64,000 nucleotides of DNA. Source: Oribacterium sp. P6A1. GTDB lineage: Bacteria; Bacillota; Clostridia; Lachnospirales; Lachnospiraceae. Below, piece by piece: positions 27,548 to 36,616 of the stretch (position 1 is the first letter of the stretch; every line of letters begins with the position of its first letter). The DNA lies in assembly GCF_000702885.1 (NCBI RefSeq), contig NZ_JNKO01000003.1, positions 1 to 64,000 of the forward strand, given 5' to 3'. Position numbers and translations under genes: made by a program. The notes under the pieces were generated by a model. That model had not been told where the DNA came from and ran no database searches. It worked only from the letters and a program-made list of their open reading frames with translations.

Positions 27548-29843
27548 GAGTATTCACCCCCTTAAGTATATCTTCACGATTTCTCTTTTTCGGGTCAATG
27601 CCTGTTTCGATATGACCCACGATAAAGGTGAGAAGTCCGCCAAGAATAAAGTATATAACCGCTACAGCTATAAGCGGGAAAAATGCTTCATAGGTCCTTC
27701 CACGTACGATGTCTCCCATTTTAGTGAGATCCTGAACGGCTATGTAACCGACTATGGCGGTGGCTTTCACAAGTGATACTATGGAGCTCTTGAAAGCCGG
27801 CAGAAAATGAGGTACCGCCTGTGGGAGTATGATACGGAAGAAGGAATGTATATCTCCGTATCCAAGAGCAAAGGCGGCTTCAGTCTGCCCCTTATCGATG
27901 GCTCCGACTCCGGATTTAAGCATTCCGAATACACCGGAACCGAATACAAGGGTAAAGCCTATTATAGCCACAGCAGTTCCGCTCAGCTGTGATTTTGCGA
28001 AAATGATGTAGTACAGGATCATGAGAAGCACTACCATGGGCATGCCCTGTACCAGCCACACAAAGAAAACGGCAAAGGCATTGGCAGCCTTGTTTCCATT
28101 TCTGCATAACATGTAGATAAGAAAACCGAGGATCGTACCGAAAACTATGGAAAGTGAGGTTATGATGAGGGTAGTGAGAATTCCGGAAATGAACAGCTTG
28201 TACCGGTCCTCTCTTATAAAGGTTTTTTCAAAGCTTTCCTTAAGGCTGCCGAGGAAAGTGTTGTCTTCTGTTCTTCCGGCGGTGCTTGCACTTCTCACGA
28301 TAAGAACATAATATGCAGGAAGATATTCTATAAAGTTCAGAGATTCCTTTCGTTCATCCGTAACAACAAGTGAACCGCTGATGATATCTGCTTTTCCGGA
28401 TCCTATGGAAGAAAGAACGGCTGAGAGATCAAGAGGGATGAACTCAACATGTACATCCAGATCTTTGGCAATTAGGAGCAGCATTTCCACGTCAAGACCA
28501 AGAACCTCCCCGCCTGTACCCACATAGCTCATAGGCTGTAAAGCATCACCTGTCGCTACGGTCACAGTGCCGTTTTTACCGGGCCAATCCTGAACCGGAA
28601 CAGTTTTTACGGATTCATCGGCCCCTGTCCATTTTTTCCAAAGAGCATCTTTTGTGGATTCCGGGATCCTGTCATAGGCTGCCTGCCACTCTTCTATACG
28701 AGAATCATCTTTTGCGAAACCGAATCCAAAGGTTGTTTCACCTAGATTTATGGGGAAAAGGGCCAGCTCGTCATCTCTGTTTGCAGCCAGCTCGGCCACC
28801 GCATTGTTCATAAATCCGGCATCGGTCTTATGGGTTTTGATGCCAAGAATCATGTCAGCCAGGGATGTGAAGTAGGTATACTCCTTTGCGCTTTTTACCT
28901 TGGAGGAAATAAGTGATTCAAAGGGAGCTCCGTTAAGCATGGAAATGGTTTTTCCGTTCAATTCATCAAAGGTCTTATATTCAGCTTCTTTAGGGGAAGC
29001 AAGGTTTTCTGTGAAAGATGAAAGACTTTTTGCCGGAACGGCAAGCACTATACCGCCAGAGCTTGTGGGATCGGAAAACAGCACCTCTTCAGAGCGCTCG
29101 GGAGTGACATTCATATCCGTGGTGAAATCGTATTTACCGGACTGTATGGCAGGGATTCTGGCAGAAAAATCCACATCCCCAAGATCCAGAGCATAGCCTC
29201 TGTCACGGCAGAATCTGACTACCAGATCTATGTCATAACCAACATTTTTTCCGTCCTTTATGTAGGACCAGGGCATGTCTGTGGAGGTGGTGATGACATG
29301 GATGGTGCCCTTCTCTCCTGAGAGGTCATCCATGGGTACTGTTTTCTTCTCTTCGTCGACACCCATCCAGATGTCGTCTATTTCCTGAAGTGTACCGTCT
29401 GTGCGGATCTTCTTCAGGAATTCATTCAATTCCTCGCAGAGTGCTGCGCTCTTCTCGTCGTTTTTACGGAAAGCGAAGCTGTAGTCCTGACTGGTTATAC
29501 GGTCGTGAATGTAATCGATCTCAGGATTCTCTGCATGCATGGTCTTCAGGTTAGGCTCGTCTCCTAAGTAGGCATCTATCTTTCCTGCAAGAAGTGCTGA
29601 ATTACAGTCAGGATAATTGTTGTAATACAGGTACTCACAATCGGGAAAATATCTGGCCGCAGCATCCTCCATAAGAGTTCCCGTGAGGACGCCTAATCGT
29701 TTTACCTTATAGTCCTGCCAGTGTATGCCGGAATCGGAGCCGGGGGCGCCGCTGTCAGCCAGTGCTTTTTCGGAGAAAAAAACGGGCAGAAAAAGAAATG
29801 CCAGAGAAAAGATACAAAACAGTTTCTTAAAAACATTTTTCAT
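27540..29843 (-). CDS. Fused substrate-binding/permease protein of amino-acid ABC transporter
   Basis: A 767-residue protein from the start at 29843 (AAAGG upstream and signal peptide MKNVFKKLFCIFSLAFLF); an upstream in-frame ATG lacks both. In order: signal peptide, a lobe-2-only SBP_bac_3 segment (about 35-155), a complete SBP_bac_3 domain (about 180-430), a lobe-1-only segment (about 435-520), then a HisM/GlnP-type membrane domain with five or so helices and an EAAFALGYG coupling loop. The partial lobes at the ends could pair into one binding domain. It probably imports a polar amino acid with the ATPase encoded next. Confidence 0.88.
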   Translation of the reverse strand: MKNVFKKLFCIFSLAFLFLPVFFSEKALADSGAPGSDSGIHWQDYKVKRLGVLTGTLMEDAAARYFPDCEYLYYNNYPDCNSALLAGKIDAYLGDEPNLKTMHAENPEIDYIHDRITSQDYSFAFRKNDEKSAALCEELNEFLKKIRTDGTLQEIDDIWMGVDEEKKTVPMDDLSGEKGTIHVITTSTDMPWSYIKDGKNVGYDIDLVVRFCRDRGYALDLGDVDFSARIPAIQSGKYDFTTDMNVTPERSEEVLFSDPTSSGGIVLAVPAKSLSSFTENLASPKEAEYKTFDELNGKTISMLNGAPFESLISSKVKSAKEYTYFTSLADMILGIKTHKTDAGFMNNAVAELAANRDDELALFPINLGETTFGFGFAKDDSRIEEWQAAYDRIPESTKDALWKKWTGADESVKTVPVQDWPGKNGTVTVATGDALQPMSYVGTGGEVLGLDVEMLLLIAKDLDVHVEFIPLDLSAVLSSIGSGKADIISGSLVVTDERKESLNFIEYLPAYYVLIVRSASTAGRTEDNTFLGSLKESFEKTFIREDRYKLFISGILTTLIITSLSIVFGTILGFLIYMLCRNGNKAANAFAVFFVWLVQGMPMVVLLMILYYIIFAKSQLSGTAVAIIGFTLVFGSGVFGMLKSGVGAIDKGQTEAAFALGYGDIHSFFRIILPQAVPHFLPAFKSSIVSLVKATAIVGYIAVQDLTKMGDIVRGRTYEAFFPLIAVAVIYFILGGLLTFIVGHIETGIDPKKRNREDILKGVNTHD

Positions 29844-29914
29844 AATAAAAAACCTTTCATACTCGTGATTTTGTATATATATGAAATCGGCAGGAAAACC
29901 TGTTTGATTATGGT

Positions 29915-29969
29915 AAAAAAACTCATGACCATACGTAAGCTTAATTTTGAGCTTAAGCCGGTCATGAGT
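29915..29969 (-). terminator. Terminator of the uronate operon
   Basis: Minus strand ACTCATGACC/GGTCATGAGT 10-bp stem enclosing a TAAGCT/AGCTTA helix, followed by TTTTTTT. It lies 10 nt past the DUF2264 stop and separates that operon from the ABC/molybdoenzyme operon. Confidence 0.9.
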
Positions 29970-29978
29970 CAATCGGTT

Positions 29979-31850
29979 TTATAGATAAATAAACTCTGTT
30001 TTCAAATAATTATCTCCTGAGTTGATATCGTAAACACACATCGGTATCCTTGTTTTTGGATAAATCAGGTTAGTGTTAGGCTCAGGAATCAACAGTTCCA
30101 CTCTTCCTTCGCATCCCAGAGAATGAACAGTACAGGCATCTTCGTTTTCAGGTACTGCGAATCCGCAATCATAAGCTTTTATCTCAACGTCTTTATAAAG
30201 TTTCCCGGAAACTTTTACCATATGCTCTCTGATATGTCCCCTTTCTGTCGGGCGGAGTACTGTTATGACATCAATGCCTCTTACGGGGCTCCAGTGCATC
30301 TCTACATGGTCTTTATCGATTATATAGTCCTCTTCTGTCATGTTTTTTGTGTAAACGAAACCGTCTATTACAAATGCAAGGGTGGAGTCAGGGGCATTTT
30401 CCTGAAGGTTCATGTTTGAGCGGGCAATGCTGAAACCGAATTTACTGCTGTAGGCGAATTTCGAATACTTTTCAACATTATGGCTGTGGCCTTCATGGTT
30501 TGTCTTACCGGGAACCAGAGCCACTACCTGAGTACAGTGTCCATCCTTATAGCCACGCTGCAAAAGCATGGGTACATGGGGAAGGAATAATGTTTCGGTT
30601 TCACAGGTTGAAGAGGTAACTGAACCGGATAAAGATATATCTGTATTTGTGAAGTCCCAGATTTCATCATCATCTTTCAGAGCCAGATAGAAAAATGCCT
30701 GCAGAGCCCAGTATGGGGAACCGGGAGCATTGTAGCTTTCCGACATCTGAAGATTCGGATAACCGTAACCTATGGTTAGGATGCCGGCATTGTCAAAGAT
30801 AGGCCGGTTAAGCCACCATGATAGATTCCTGCAAAGAAGCTGAAGGATACGTGTCTTCGGTATAGGGTACACTTCTGTCATGAGACAGGTTGACCAGAAT
30901 GCACTCTGAGCAAAGCGGTAGGTCATGGATCTTCCGTAGGGGAAGCAGGCGCCGCTGTCATCAAAGAAGTACTCAAAATCCTTACCAAAGGCCATGGCTC
31001 TTTCGAGAAATCTTTCAGAATGTTCAGGGTCGACCTCCTTCATGAACTCTCTGTATATAAGTCCGAAGCTAAGCATCACAAAAGGATTGTAGTAGTCCTT
31101 GTCTCCGCCGTTACCGTCGTTGTACCATCCGCCTTTTCCGTAGTATTCGTCAATCATCCGGAGGCCGTTTTCCATATTTTCTTTGCTGTATGGAAGACCG
31201 CGAACCTTAAGGGCAAGGTTTGTGATGATCTGGAAGAACTGCCAGTTGCAGGCGCAGAGGTTGTGGCGGTTACATTCATTAAGCCAGTCAGAAAGATTTT
31301 CCTTTACTCTATCGGAAAGGGTATCAAAGAAAAATTCAGGGGCGTAAAGCAGGGCAAAACCAATAGCCGGCATTTCGCAGAATTTCTGATCAAAGTCATG
31401 ACAAAGTCCCCAATAGTCAGGAGACTCAGGATCGGTTCCTGCTTCTATTCCCCTGATATAGATTCTTACCAGTTCGGAAATCAGAGCCAGTAGTGAGGGA
31501 ATATGTTCAGAGTCCTTTGATGAAGTACATGCAGTATACGAATCGGAGCAGAAACCATCCTTGAGGGTTTTATTTTCCATTATGGCAGTTTTATTGACTT
31601 TAGTTAAAACTGTAGATTTCTCTTCTTCGGAAAGCCCTGCCAAAAGAGGAACCAGCCCCCAAAGAGGTCGTGCAAAGGCCTCCATCTCCTGGGAAGACAG
31701 TTCATAGTGGGTTCCGGTATCTCCTATGCGGAGTCTCGCTCCTGATTCTGAGTAAAACGGAATAAGTGATTTTAACAATTGAAGAAGTACCTTCTGCGCT
31801 TTTTGTTTATCTGACAGGTCAGATGGGGTTAAATCTTTAAATAATTTCAT
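29979..31850 (-). CDS. DUF2264-family protein (probable glycoside hydrolase)
   Basis: A 623-residue cytoplasmic protein starting at 31850 (AAGG upstream; the longer frame lacks a ribosome binding site). The N-terminal part has EMEAFARPLWGLVPLL and an alpha/alpha-barrel-like pattern (LSFGLIYREF, DFEYFFDDSGACFPYGRS); the C-terminal part looks beta-rich. DUF2264 occurs with uronate-processing genes, and I recall that some members are glucuronidases in CAZy. It is the last gene of the operon with GH88 and GH2, supporting a role on uronate oligosaccharides. Exact reaction unknown. Confidence 0.8.
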   Translation of the reverse strand: MKLFKDLTPSDLSDKQKAQKVLLQLLKSLIPFYSESGARLRIGDTGTHYELSSQEMEAFARPLWGLVPLLAGLSEEEKSTVLTKVNKTAIMENKTLKDGFCSDSYTACTSSKDSEHIPSLLALISELVRIYIRGIEAGTDPESPDYWGLCHDFDQKFCEMPAIGFALLYAPEFFFDTLSDRVKENLSDWLNECNRHNLCACNWQFFQIITNLALKVRGLPYSKENMENGLRMIDEYYGKGGWYNDGNGGDKDYYNPFVMLSFGLIYREFMKEVDPEHSERFLERAMAFGKDFEYFFDDSGACFPYGRSMTYRFAQSAFWSTCLMTEVYPIPKTRILQLLCRNLSWWLNRPIFDNAGILTIGYGYPNLQMSESYNAPGSPYWALQAFFYLALKDDDEIWDFTNTDISLSGSVTSSTCETETLFLPHVPMLLQRGYKDGHCTQVVALVPGKTNHEGHSHNVEKYSKFAYSSKFGFSIARSNMNLQENAPDSTLAFVIDGFVYTKNMTEEDYIIDKDHVEMHWSPVRGIDVITVLRPTERGHIREHMVKVSGKLYKDVEIKAYDCGFAVPENEDACTVHSLGCEGRVELLIPEPNTNLIYPKTRIPMCVYDINSGDNYLKTEFIYL

Positions 31851-31948
31851 GTTAATTACCTTCAATGTATGAGTATAGTCCAAAAGTGTGTTCAGCAGGA
31901 TAATACAGAGCCCTGTTGAACACACTTTGAACTTGAACATATCGTATT

Positions 31949-33838
31949 TTAATTACTCTTATATCCGAAATTCGGAAGGGTCTCCCAACGGCTCTTCAGG
32001 AAATGTGCAGCCATCTTCGGACGACGCTCTTTGGTGAAGACACCCTTTCTGTTACCGTCTGCCCGATACACTCCCTGGATGGTGCCGAAATCTGCAAAGG
32101 CCCAGCACTGCTCTCCCATAAAGAAGTCCCGCTTGTCAAACTCAGCATCTATACGACGATAGTATTCCGTCTGAAATTCCTCCGTCCACATCTCCGCAAC
32201 GGTTCCGTGAAGTCCCGGCAGGGTGTCGCAGCCGTACTCTGTTACCATCACAGGCTTTCCCTGCTCTGCCCAGAAATCAAGTTCCAGATTCCATGCATAA
32301 ATCGCGCTGTCCAGGTCTCCGCTTAAGTTGTACCAGCCGTAATAACGGTTAATGCAGACCACATCCATGGTTCTTGTGGTGATGTCCCTTGTGTAGTCAT
32401 TCTGGCAGCACACAAGAGTTACAGGTCTGTTCTGAGGATCCAGCTCATGGGTGTATTCGTAAAGTTCATGCCAGTACCTGTAGGCGGACTCCGGGAAATT
32501 CTCGGTGTCTGGCTCGTTTCCTAGAGACCACATTACCACTGAAGGATGGTTCTTGTCTCTTGCCACAAGGTCCCTTAGGATACTTTTATGGTAGTCCTTT
32601 ATGGGGAAGGTGTAGGGATCCGCTACTCCGCCGCCTGCGATGCCCACAGCCGGTGTTTCGTCAATGATTACGATACCCTCTCTGTCACAGAGCCTGTACA
32701 TCTCTTCTGCATAAGGATAATGACTTGTTCTGAAGCTGTTGGCTCCAATCCAGTGAAGAAGGCTCACATCCTTTACATTGAGTCCTTCGTTAATGCCTCT
32801 GCCGGAAACATAGAAGTCCTCATGCTTACCGAAGCCTTTGAAGTAGAAGGGCTTTCCGTTGATAAGGAATTTAGTGCCTTCGACTTTCACGGTGCGAATG
32901 CCGAATTCCTCAGTGTATTCGTCTTCACCGAAGCGTACCCGGAGGCTGTAGAGATAGGGATCCTCAGGCCATGGGTTCCAGAGATGTGCATCGGGAATAC
33001 GGATGGTCCCGGATGGACCTTTTGCTTCGGCGATGACTTCGCCATCACGATCCAGAACTGAAACAGTGATAAGACTTTCAGCCTCATCCTGTGAGCCGGT
33101 TTCTGATTTGCAGTTTTTTAAGGAGGCTTCACACCCATCAGCCGTAACTTTTTCAGTGGCATTGGATTTTGAAACCTCAACACTGTAATTCACAACCCCA
33201 TCATCCCCGTTCACTTCCGGCACTATGGTTACATCCTTTATGTAATCCGAAGGTGTTGTGTAGATGGAAACGTGGCGGTTGATTCCTGCATAGTTAAAGA
33301 AATCGAAATTGGGAAGGTTTACGGTGCCGCGGTGCTCCTTTGCCTTTTGAACTGCAGGAACCTGAGCATTGTCAGAACCGAAGAAGGCTGTACCCTCTTC
33401 ATTTCCCATAGGCAGAGTGTGGTGATCCACACGGTTGTTGCAGGAAACCGTCAGTTTTATTTCTTCACCGGGTGTCACAAGATCTGTTATTTCAGCTTCA
33501 AATGGAAGGAAGCCGCCTCTATGAGTCATGAGCTTTTCTCCGTTAAGCCACACTGTACTGTCGTGTGCTACGGCGTCAAATCTTAAGAACAGGCGCTGGC
33601 CTTTGAAAAAGCCGGGAACCACACAGGTTTTTTCATAATAGGCTTCTCCGGTGTGGTTTCTGTAAACCGGATCCTCCCGCTGGTCGTTGTAGGATGCAGG
33701 AACATAAAGCTCCTCCGCATCCTTTGGGAAATGCTTTTCCCACTGCCCGGTCTTGGCTTCACCTTTATCGATTTTAAATTTCCAGAGACCGTCAAGCTTC
33801 ATGACGGCCCTTGATTTATTTTCTATTGGAAATAACAT
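31949..33838 (-). CDS. uidA: Beta-glucuronidase (GH2)
   Basis: A 629-residue enzyme that aligns from MLFPIENKSRAVMKLDGLW with the UidA N-terminus; GGAG lies before this ATG, so 33838 is preferred to the upstream start. The acid/base Glu is in SLGNEPDTE and the nucleophile Glu in MVTEYGCD. GNRKGVFT supplies the Asn-x-Lys pair that binds the glucuronate carboxylate in UidA, marking it as a glucuronidase rather than a galactosidase. A Ser/Glu/Asp-rich insert (about residues 215-245) is extra. No signal peptide, so it acts on imported sugar. Confidence 0.93.
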   Translation of the reverse strand: MLFPIENKSRAVMKLDGLWKFKIDKGEAKTGQWEKHFPKDAEELYVPASYNDQREDPVYRNHTGEAYYEKTCVVPGFFKGQRLFLRFDAVAHDSTVWLNGEKLMTHRGGFLPFEAEITDLVTPGEEIKLTVSCNNRVDHHTLPMGNEEGTAFFGSDNAQVPAVQKAKEHRGTVNLPNFDFFNYAGINRHVSIYTTPSDYIKDVTIVPEVNGDDGVVNYSVEVSKSNATEKVTADGCEASLKNCKSETGSQDEAESLITVSVLDRDGEVIAEAKGPSGTIRIPDAHLWNPWPEDPYLYSLRVRFGEDEYTEEFGIRTVKVEGTKFLINGKPFYFKGFGKHEDFYVSGRGINEGLNVKDVSLLHWIGANSFRTSHYPYAEEMYRLCDREGIVIIDETPAVGIAGGGVADPYTFPIKDYHKSILRDLVARDKNHPSVVMWSLGNEPDTENFPESAYRYWHELYEYTHELDPQNRPVTLVCCQNDYTRDITTRTMDVVCINRYYGWYNLSGDLDSAIYAWNLELDFWAEQGKPVMVTEYGCDTLPGLHGTVAEMWTEEFQTEYYRRIDAEFDKRDFFMGEQCWAFADFGTIQGVYRADGNRKGVFTKERRPKMAAHFLKSRWETLPNFGYKSN

Positions 33839-34022
33839 AGCTGCTCCATTCTGGGAATCATCAGTGAGGGGGTGATTGACACTTATGATTACACTGCTGT
33901 TTTTCTTCATCATTAATTACTAAAGATTACACTGATGATTTTCTTTATCATAATCACTTAAGATCACACACTGCTGTTTTCATTTATCTTAAGCTTAATC
34001 TGAGTTTATCTTAGGTCTTTCA

Positions 34023-35225
34023 TTACCAGTAAATCTTCCAGTCCGGGACACTCAGTCTTGTCAGGGCTTCCATGTAGTAGTAGTCTCCCCAGATTATGCA
34101 TTCGTCCACACCTTCTTCCGTGCAGGTGTTGAAGGGAGTTTTTTTGCTGTAGGTTCCGTGAAGTATCTGACCGTTTGATTTTTTGCTGTCGGTCACACGG
34201 TATCCGTCATACAGAGCCTTCATTAACTTCTTTGCGATGGATCTGTAGTATCCGGCATCCTCTTCCTTCATGTACTTTGACATCTCAAGCATTCCGCAGG
34301 CGGCTATAGCGGCTGAGCTTGAGTCCCTGGGCTCTGAAGCCTCATCTCCGTCACCGAAGGTGAGATCCCAGAAAGGAACCAGGTCTTTAGGAAGATGATT
34401 CAGGAAATAGGTGGCGATACGCTTGAAATATGCGATGTACTCTTCTCTCTTTGTGTACTTGTAGGCCACTGCTGTACCGTAAATACCCCATGCCTGACCT
34501 CTCGCCCAGGCTGAACCGTCTTTGTAACCCTGACAGGTAGAACCATGAGAGAAATCCCCTGTCTTAGGATCAAGGAAAACCGTATGCCAGGTGGAGTCAT
34601 CATCCCGCAGAATATATTTCATTGTGGTATGTATATGTTTTTCGGCAATGTCTCTGTATTTCACATCACCGCTTACCTCTGATGCCCAGTATAAAAGCGG
34701 AAGATTCAGAAGGCAGTCTATGATGAACCTGTAGTTCCCGGGATCATCCATGGAACCCCAGGCCTGCAGGAATTCACCTACAGGATGGAATCTTCTTATG
34801 AGCTGTTCCGCTGCAAGTATGGCGGCTTCTCTGGCAGTTTCATTTCCTGTAAGCTTGTAGGCCGCAACACAGGATGGACTGAAAAGGAAACCCATGTCAT
34901 GGTTGTCTACATCGAATCTTTCTTTGATCCTTTTGTGAAAGGATGAAACCTGGGTAAGACCGGCTTTTAAAAGCTTTTCACGCTCTTCCCCAGAGGCTCT
35001 TTCATAGGATAGCCATATCTCTCCTGTCCAGAAGCCGGTGGTCCAGTTCCTGTTCTCTCCAGGTTTATAGAAACCGGAAAAGCTTGCAGGTCCCGGGAAA
35101 CTGTCTGTAAAATCCGGAAGATTCCTTTCCACCTGAGTGACTGCAAAATCCAGAGCGGCAGTCACCTCTTCCGCTGATATTTCTTTATATTGAGCTATAT
35201 TATGTTCGTTTATCCAAGTTGCCAT
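34023..35225 (-). CDS. Unsaturated glucuronyl hydrolase (GH88)
   Basis: A 400-residue alpha/alpha-barrel enzyme that removes 4,5-unsaturated uronic acid from lyase-produced oligosaccharides. RNWTTGFWTGEIWLSYE and DNHDMGFLFSPS hold the two expected Asp residues; GSAWARGQAW and DSSSAAIAACG follow. The start at 35225 (MATWINEHN) is chosen over a longer frame because it matches the family and has AAAGGA upstream. A long hairpin lies 30 nt before it. It implies that the cell sees lyase-cleaved glycosaminoglycan, ulvan or similar glycans. Confidence 0.93.
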   Translation of the reverse strand: MATWINEHNIAQYKEISAEEVTAALDFAVTQVERNLPDFTDSFPGPASFSGFYKPGENRNWTTGFWTGEIWLSYERASGEEREKLLKAGLTQVSSFHKRIKERFDVDNHDMGFLFSPSCVAAYKLTGNETAREAAILAAEQLIRRFHPVGEFLQAWGSMDDPGNYRFIIDCLLNLPLLYWASEVSGDVKYRDIAEKHIHTTMKYILRDDDSTWHTVFLDPKTGDFSHGSTCQGYKDGSAWARGQAWGIYGTAVAYKYTKREEYIAYFKRIATYFLNHLPKDLVPFWDLTFGDGDEASEPRDSSSAAIAACGMLEMSKYMKEEDAGYYRSIAKKLMKALYDGYRVTDSKKSNGQILHGTYSKKTPFNTCTEEGVDECIIWGDYYYMEALTRLSVPDWKIYW

Positions 35226-35257
35226 GATTTGATGGATTCCTTTCTGATATATCATAT

Positions 35258-35296
35258 AAAAGAAACCGAAGTTCAAATATGACTTCGGTTTCTTTT
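35258..35296. terminator. Long hairpin between permease 2 and GH88
   Basis: A 15-bp stem AAAAGAAACCGAAGT/ACTTCGGTTTCTTTT with a 9-nt loop, T-rich on both strands. In the operon direction it lies 30 nt before GH88 and could partly terminate, lowering enzyme relative to transporter expression. A second inverted repeat ACATACAC/GTGTATGT (35411-35445) lies nearer permease 2. Confidence 0.75.
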
Positions 35297-35474
35297 GAAA
35301 AAATGATACCGGATGATTAGTAAACATGAGGATCAATCATGAGTTAATAGGTTAAAAAAAGGTAGTTGATTTTATGAAAGATTCGTAAGCTGCCTGCCGA
35401 ATGCGGAGCAACATACACTTTCATTGAAATAGTGTTTGTGTATGTACCGGTACCATTATTTCATGGATTAATTA

Positions 35475-36311
35475 TCAGCCCTTTACACCGGAGCTTGCAA
35501 TTCCTGCTACGAAGTACTTCTGAAGCATCAGGAAAACTATGACTACCGGAATAAGGCTTATGCAGGAAGCGGCCATAATGAGACCGTACTCTGCGGAATA
35601 CTGTGATATGAACATCTTGAGACCGATCTGAAGAGTTTTCTTGCTTTCTGAAGTCAGATAGATAAGTGGTCCCAGGAAGTCATTCCAGGTATTTACAAAG
35701 GTGAAGATAGTTAAAGTTGAAAGAGCCGGCTTGGAAAGGGGAAGCATGATGCTGAGATATATCTGATACTCGCTCATGCCGTCGATTCTGGCTGCCTCAC
35801 AAAGCGAATCAGGGATGCCCTCATAGAACTGACGCATCATGAAAACACCGAAGGCTGTGAATGCCTGAAGTATGATGATGGACAGGTGGGTATCTGCAAG
35901 TCCAAGTCTTCTCATGAAAAGGAACTGGGGAACCATGTAGGACTGCCATGGGATAGCGATGGTTGCTACATATGCAAGGAACAGGAAGTCTCTTCCCCTG
36001 AATCTTAATTTTGCAAATGCATAAGCCGCAAAGCTTGATGTAAGAAGCTGGAAGAAAGTTACGATAAGTGTAAGCTTCACTGTATTCTTTGTGAAAGTAA
36101 GAAGAGGTATCTTGGTCCAGATATCAAGATAGTTTCTCCACTGTGGCTCATAGCCGAACCACTGATAAGGTATAACGAAGATGTCCTTGTTGAACTTAAG
36201 TGATGCTGTGATCATCCAAATGAAAGGAATGAGCATTATCGCTGCAAACACTATAAGTACTGTATATACAAGAGTTTTTCCGATTGTTTCATTGGTTGAT
36301 TTGCTTTTCAT
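35475..36311 (-). CDS. Carbohydrate ABC transporter permease (MalG type)
   Basis: A 278-residue inner-membrane subunit with six predicted helices and the EAA loop EAARIDGMSEYQIYLSIMLPL. It ends FVAGIASSGVKG, typical of sugar permeases. AGGAGG supports the start at 36311. It pairs with the permease at 36613 and the binding lipoprotein at 37877; no ATPase gene is in the operon, so a shared MsmK-like ATPase elsewhere is expected. Confidence 0.93.
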   Translation of the reverse strand: MKSKSTNETIGKTLVYTVLIVFAAIMLIPFIWMITASLKFNKDIFVIPYQWFGYEPQWRNYLDIWTKIPLLTFTKNTVKLTLIVTFFQLLTSSFAAYAFAKLRFRGRDFLFLAYVATIAIPWQSYMVPQFLFMRRLGLADTHLSIIILQAFTAFGVFMMRQFYEGIPDSLCEAARIDGMSEYQIYLSIMLPLSKPALSTLTIFTFVNTWNDFLGPLIYLTSESKKTLQIGLKMFISQYSAEYGLIMAASCISLIPVVIVFLMLQKYFVAGIASSGVKG

Positions 36312-36339
36312 TTTGAAATATCCTCCTGCCTCATTAATT

Positions 36340-36616
36340 GGGGAAAGCCGGCCCATTTAAGGTTCGCTTCGCGAAGGCCAGCGTTGGCGTTTCTGGGAAA
36401 GCCAGCCCATTCAAGGCTCGCTGTCGCTCGAGGGCCGGCGTTGGGTGCCAGATCCCTTCGGAATCTGCCACATTATCTGGGAAAGCCGGCCCATTTAAAG
36501 CTCGCTGGCGCTCGAGGGCCGGCGTTGGCGTTTCTGGGAACGTCAGCCCATTTAAAGCTCGCTATCGCTCGGGGCTGACGCTACATGCCAAGTTCTTACA
36601 GAACTTGCCACATCAA
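36340..36616. repeat. Four composite palindromic repeats between permease genes
   Basis: Units begin at 36340, 36395, 36479 and 36536 with GGGAAAGCCGGCCCATTTAA or a close variant and end with GGGCCGGCGTTGG or GGGCTGACGCTACATG. Each is an imperfect palindrome able to form a GC-rich stem. Units 2 and 4 are followed by a second hairpin (CAGAT..ATCTG; CAAGTTCT..AGAACTTG) and CCACAT. The array fills the whole intergenic gap and ends at the stop codon of permease 1. Confidence 0.85.

Noticed and set aside
36340-36616. Repeats between permease genes as a CRISPR array
   Set aside because: Units are palindromic along most of their length and irregularly spaced, spacers are not unique sequences, and no cas genes are present.
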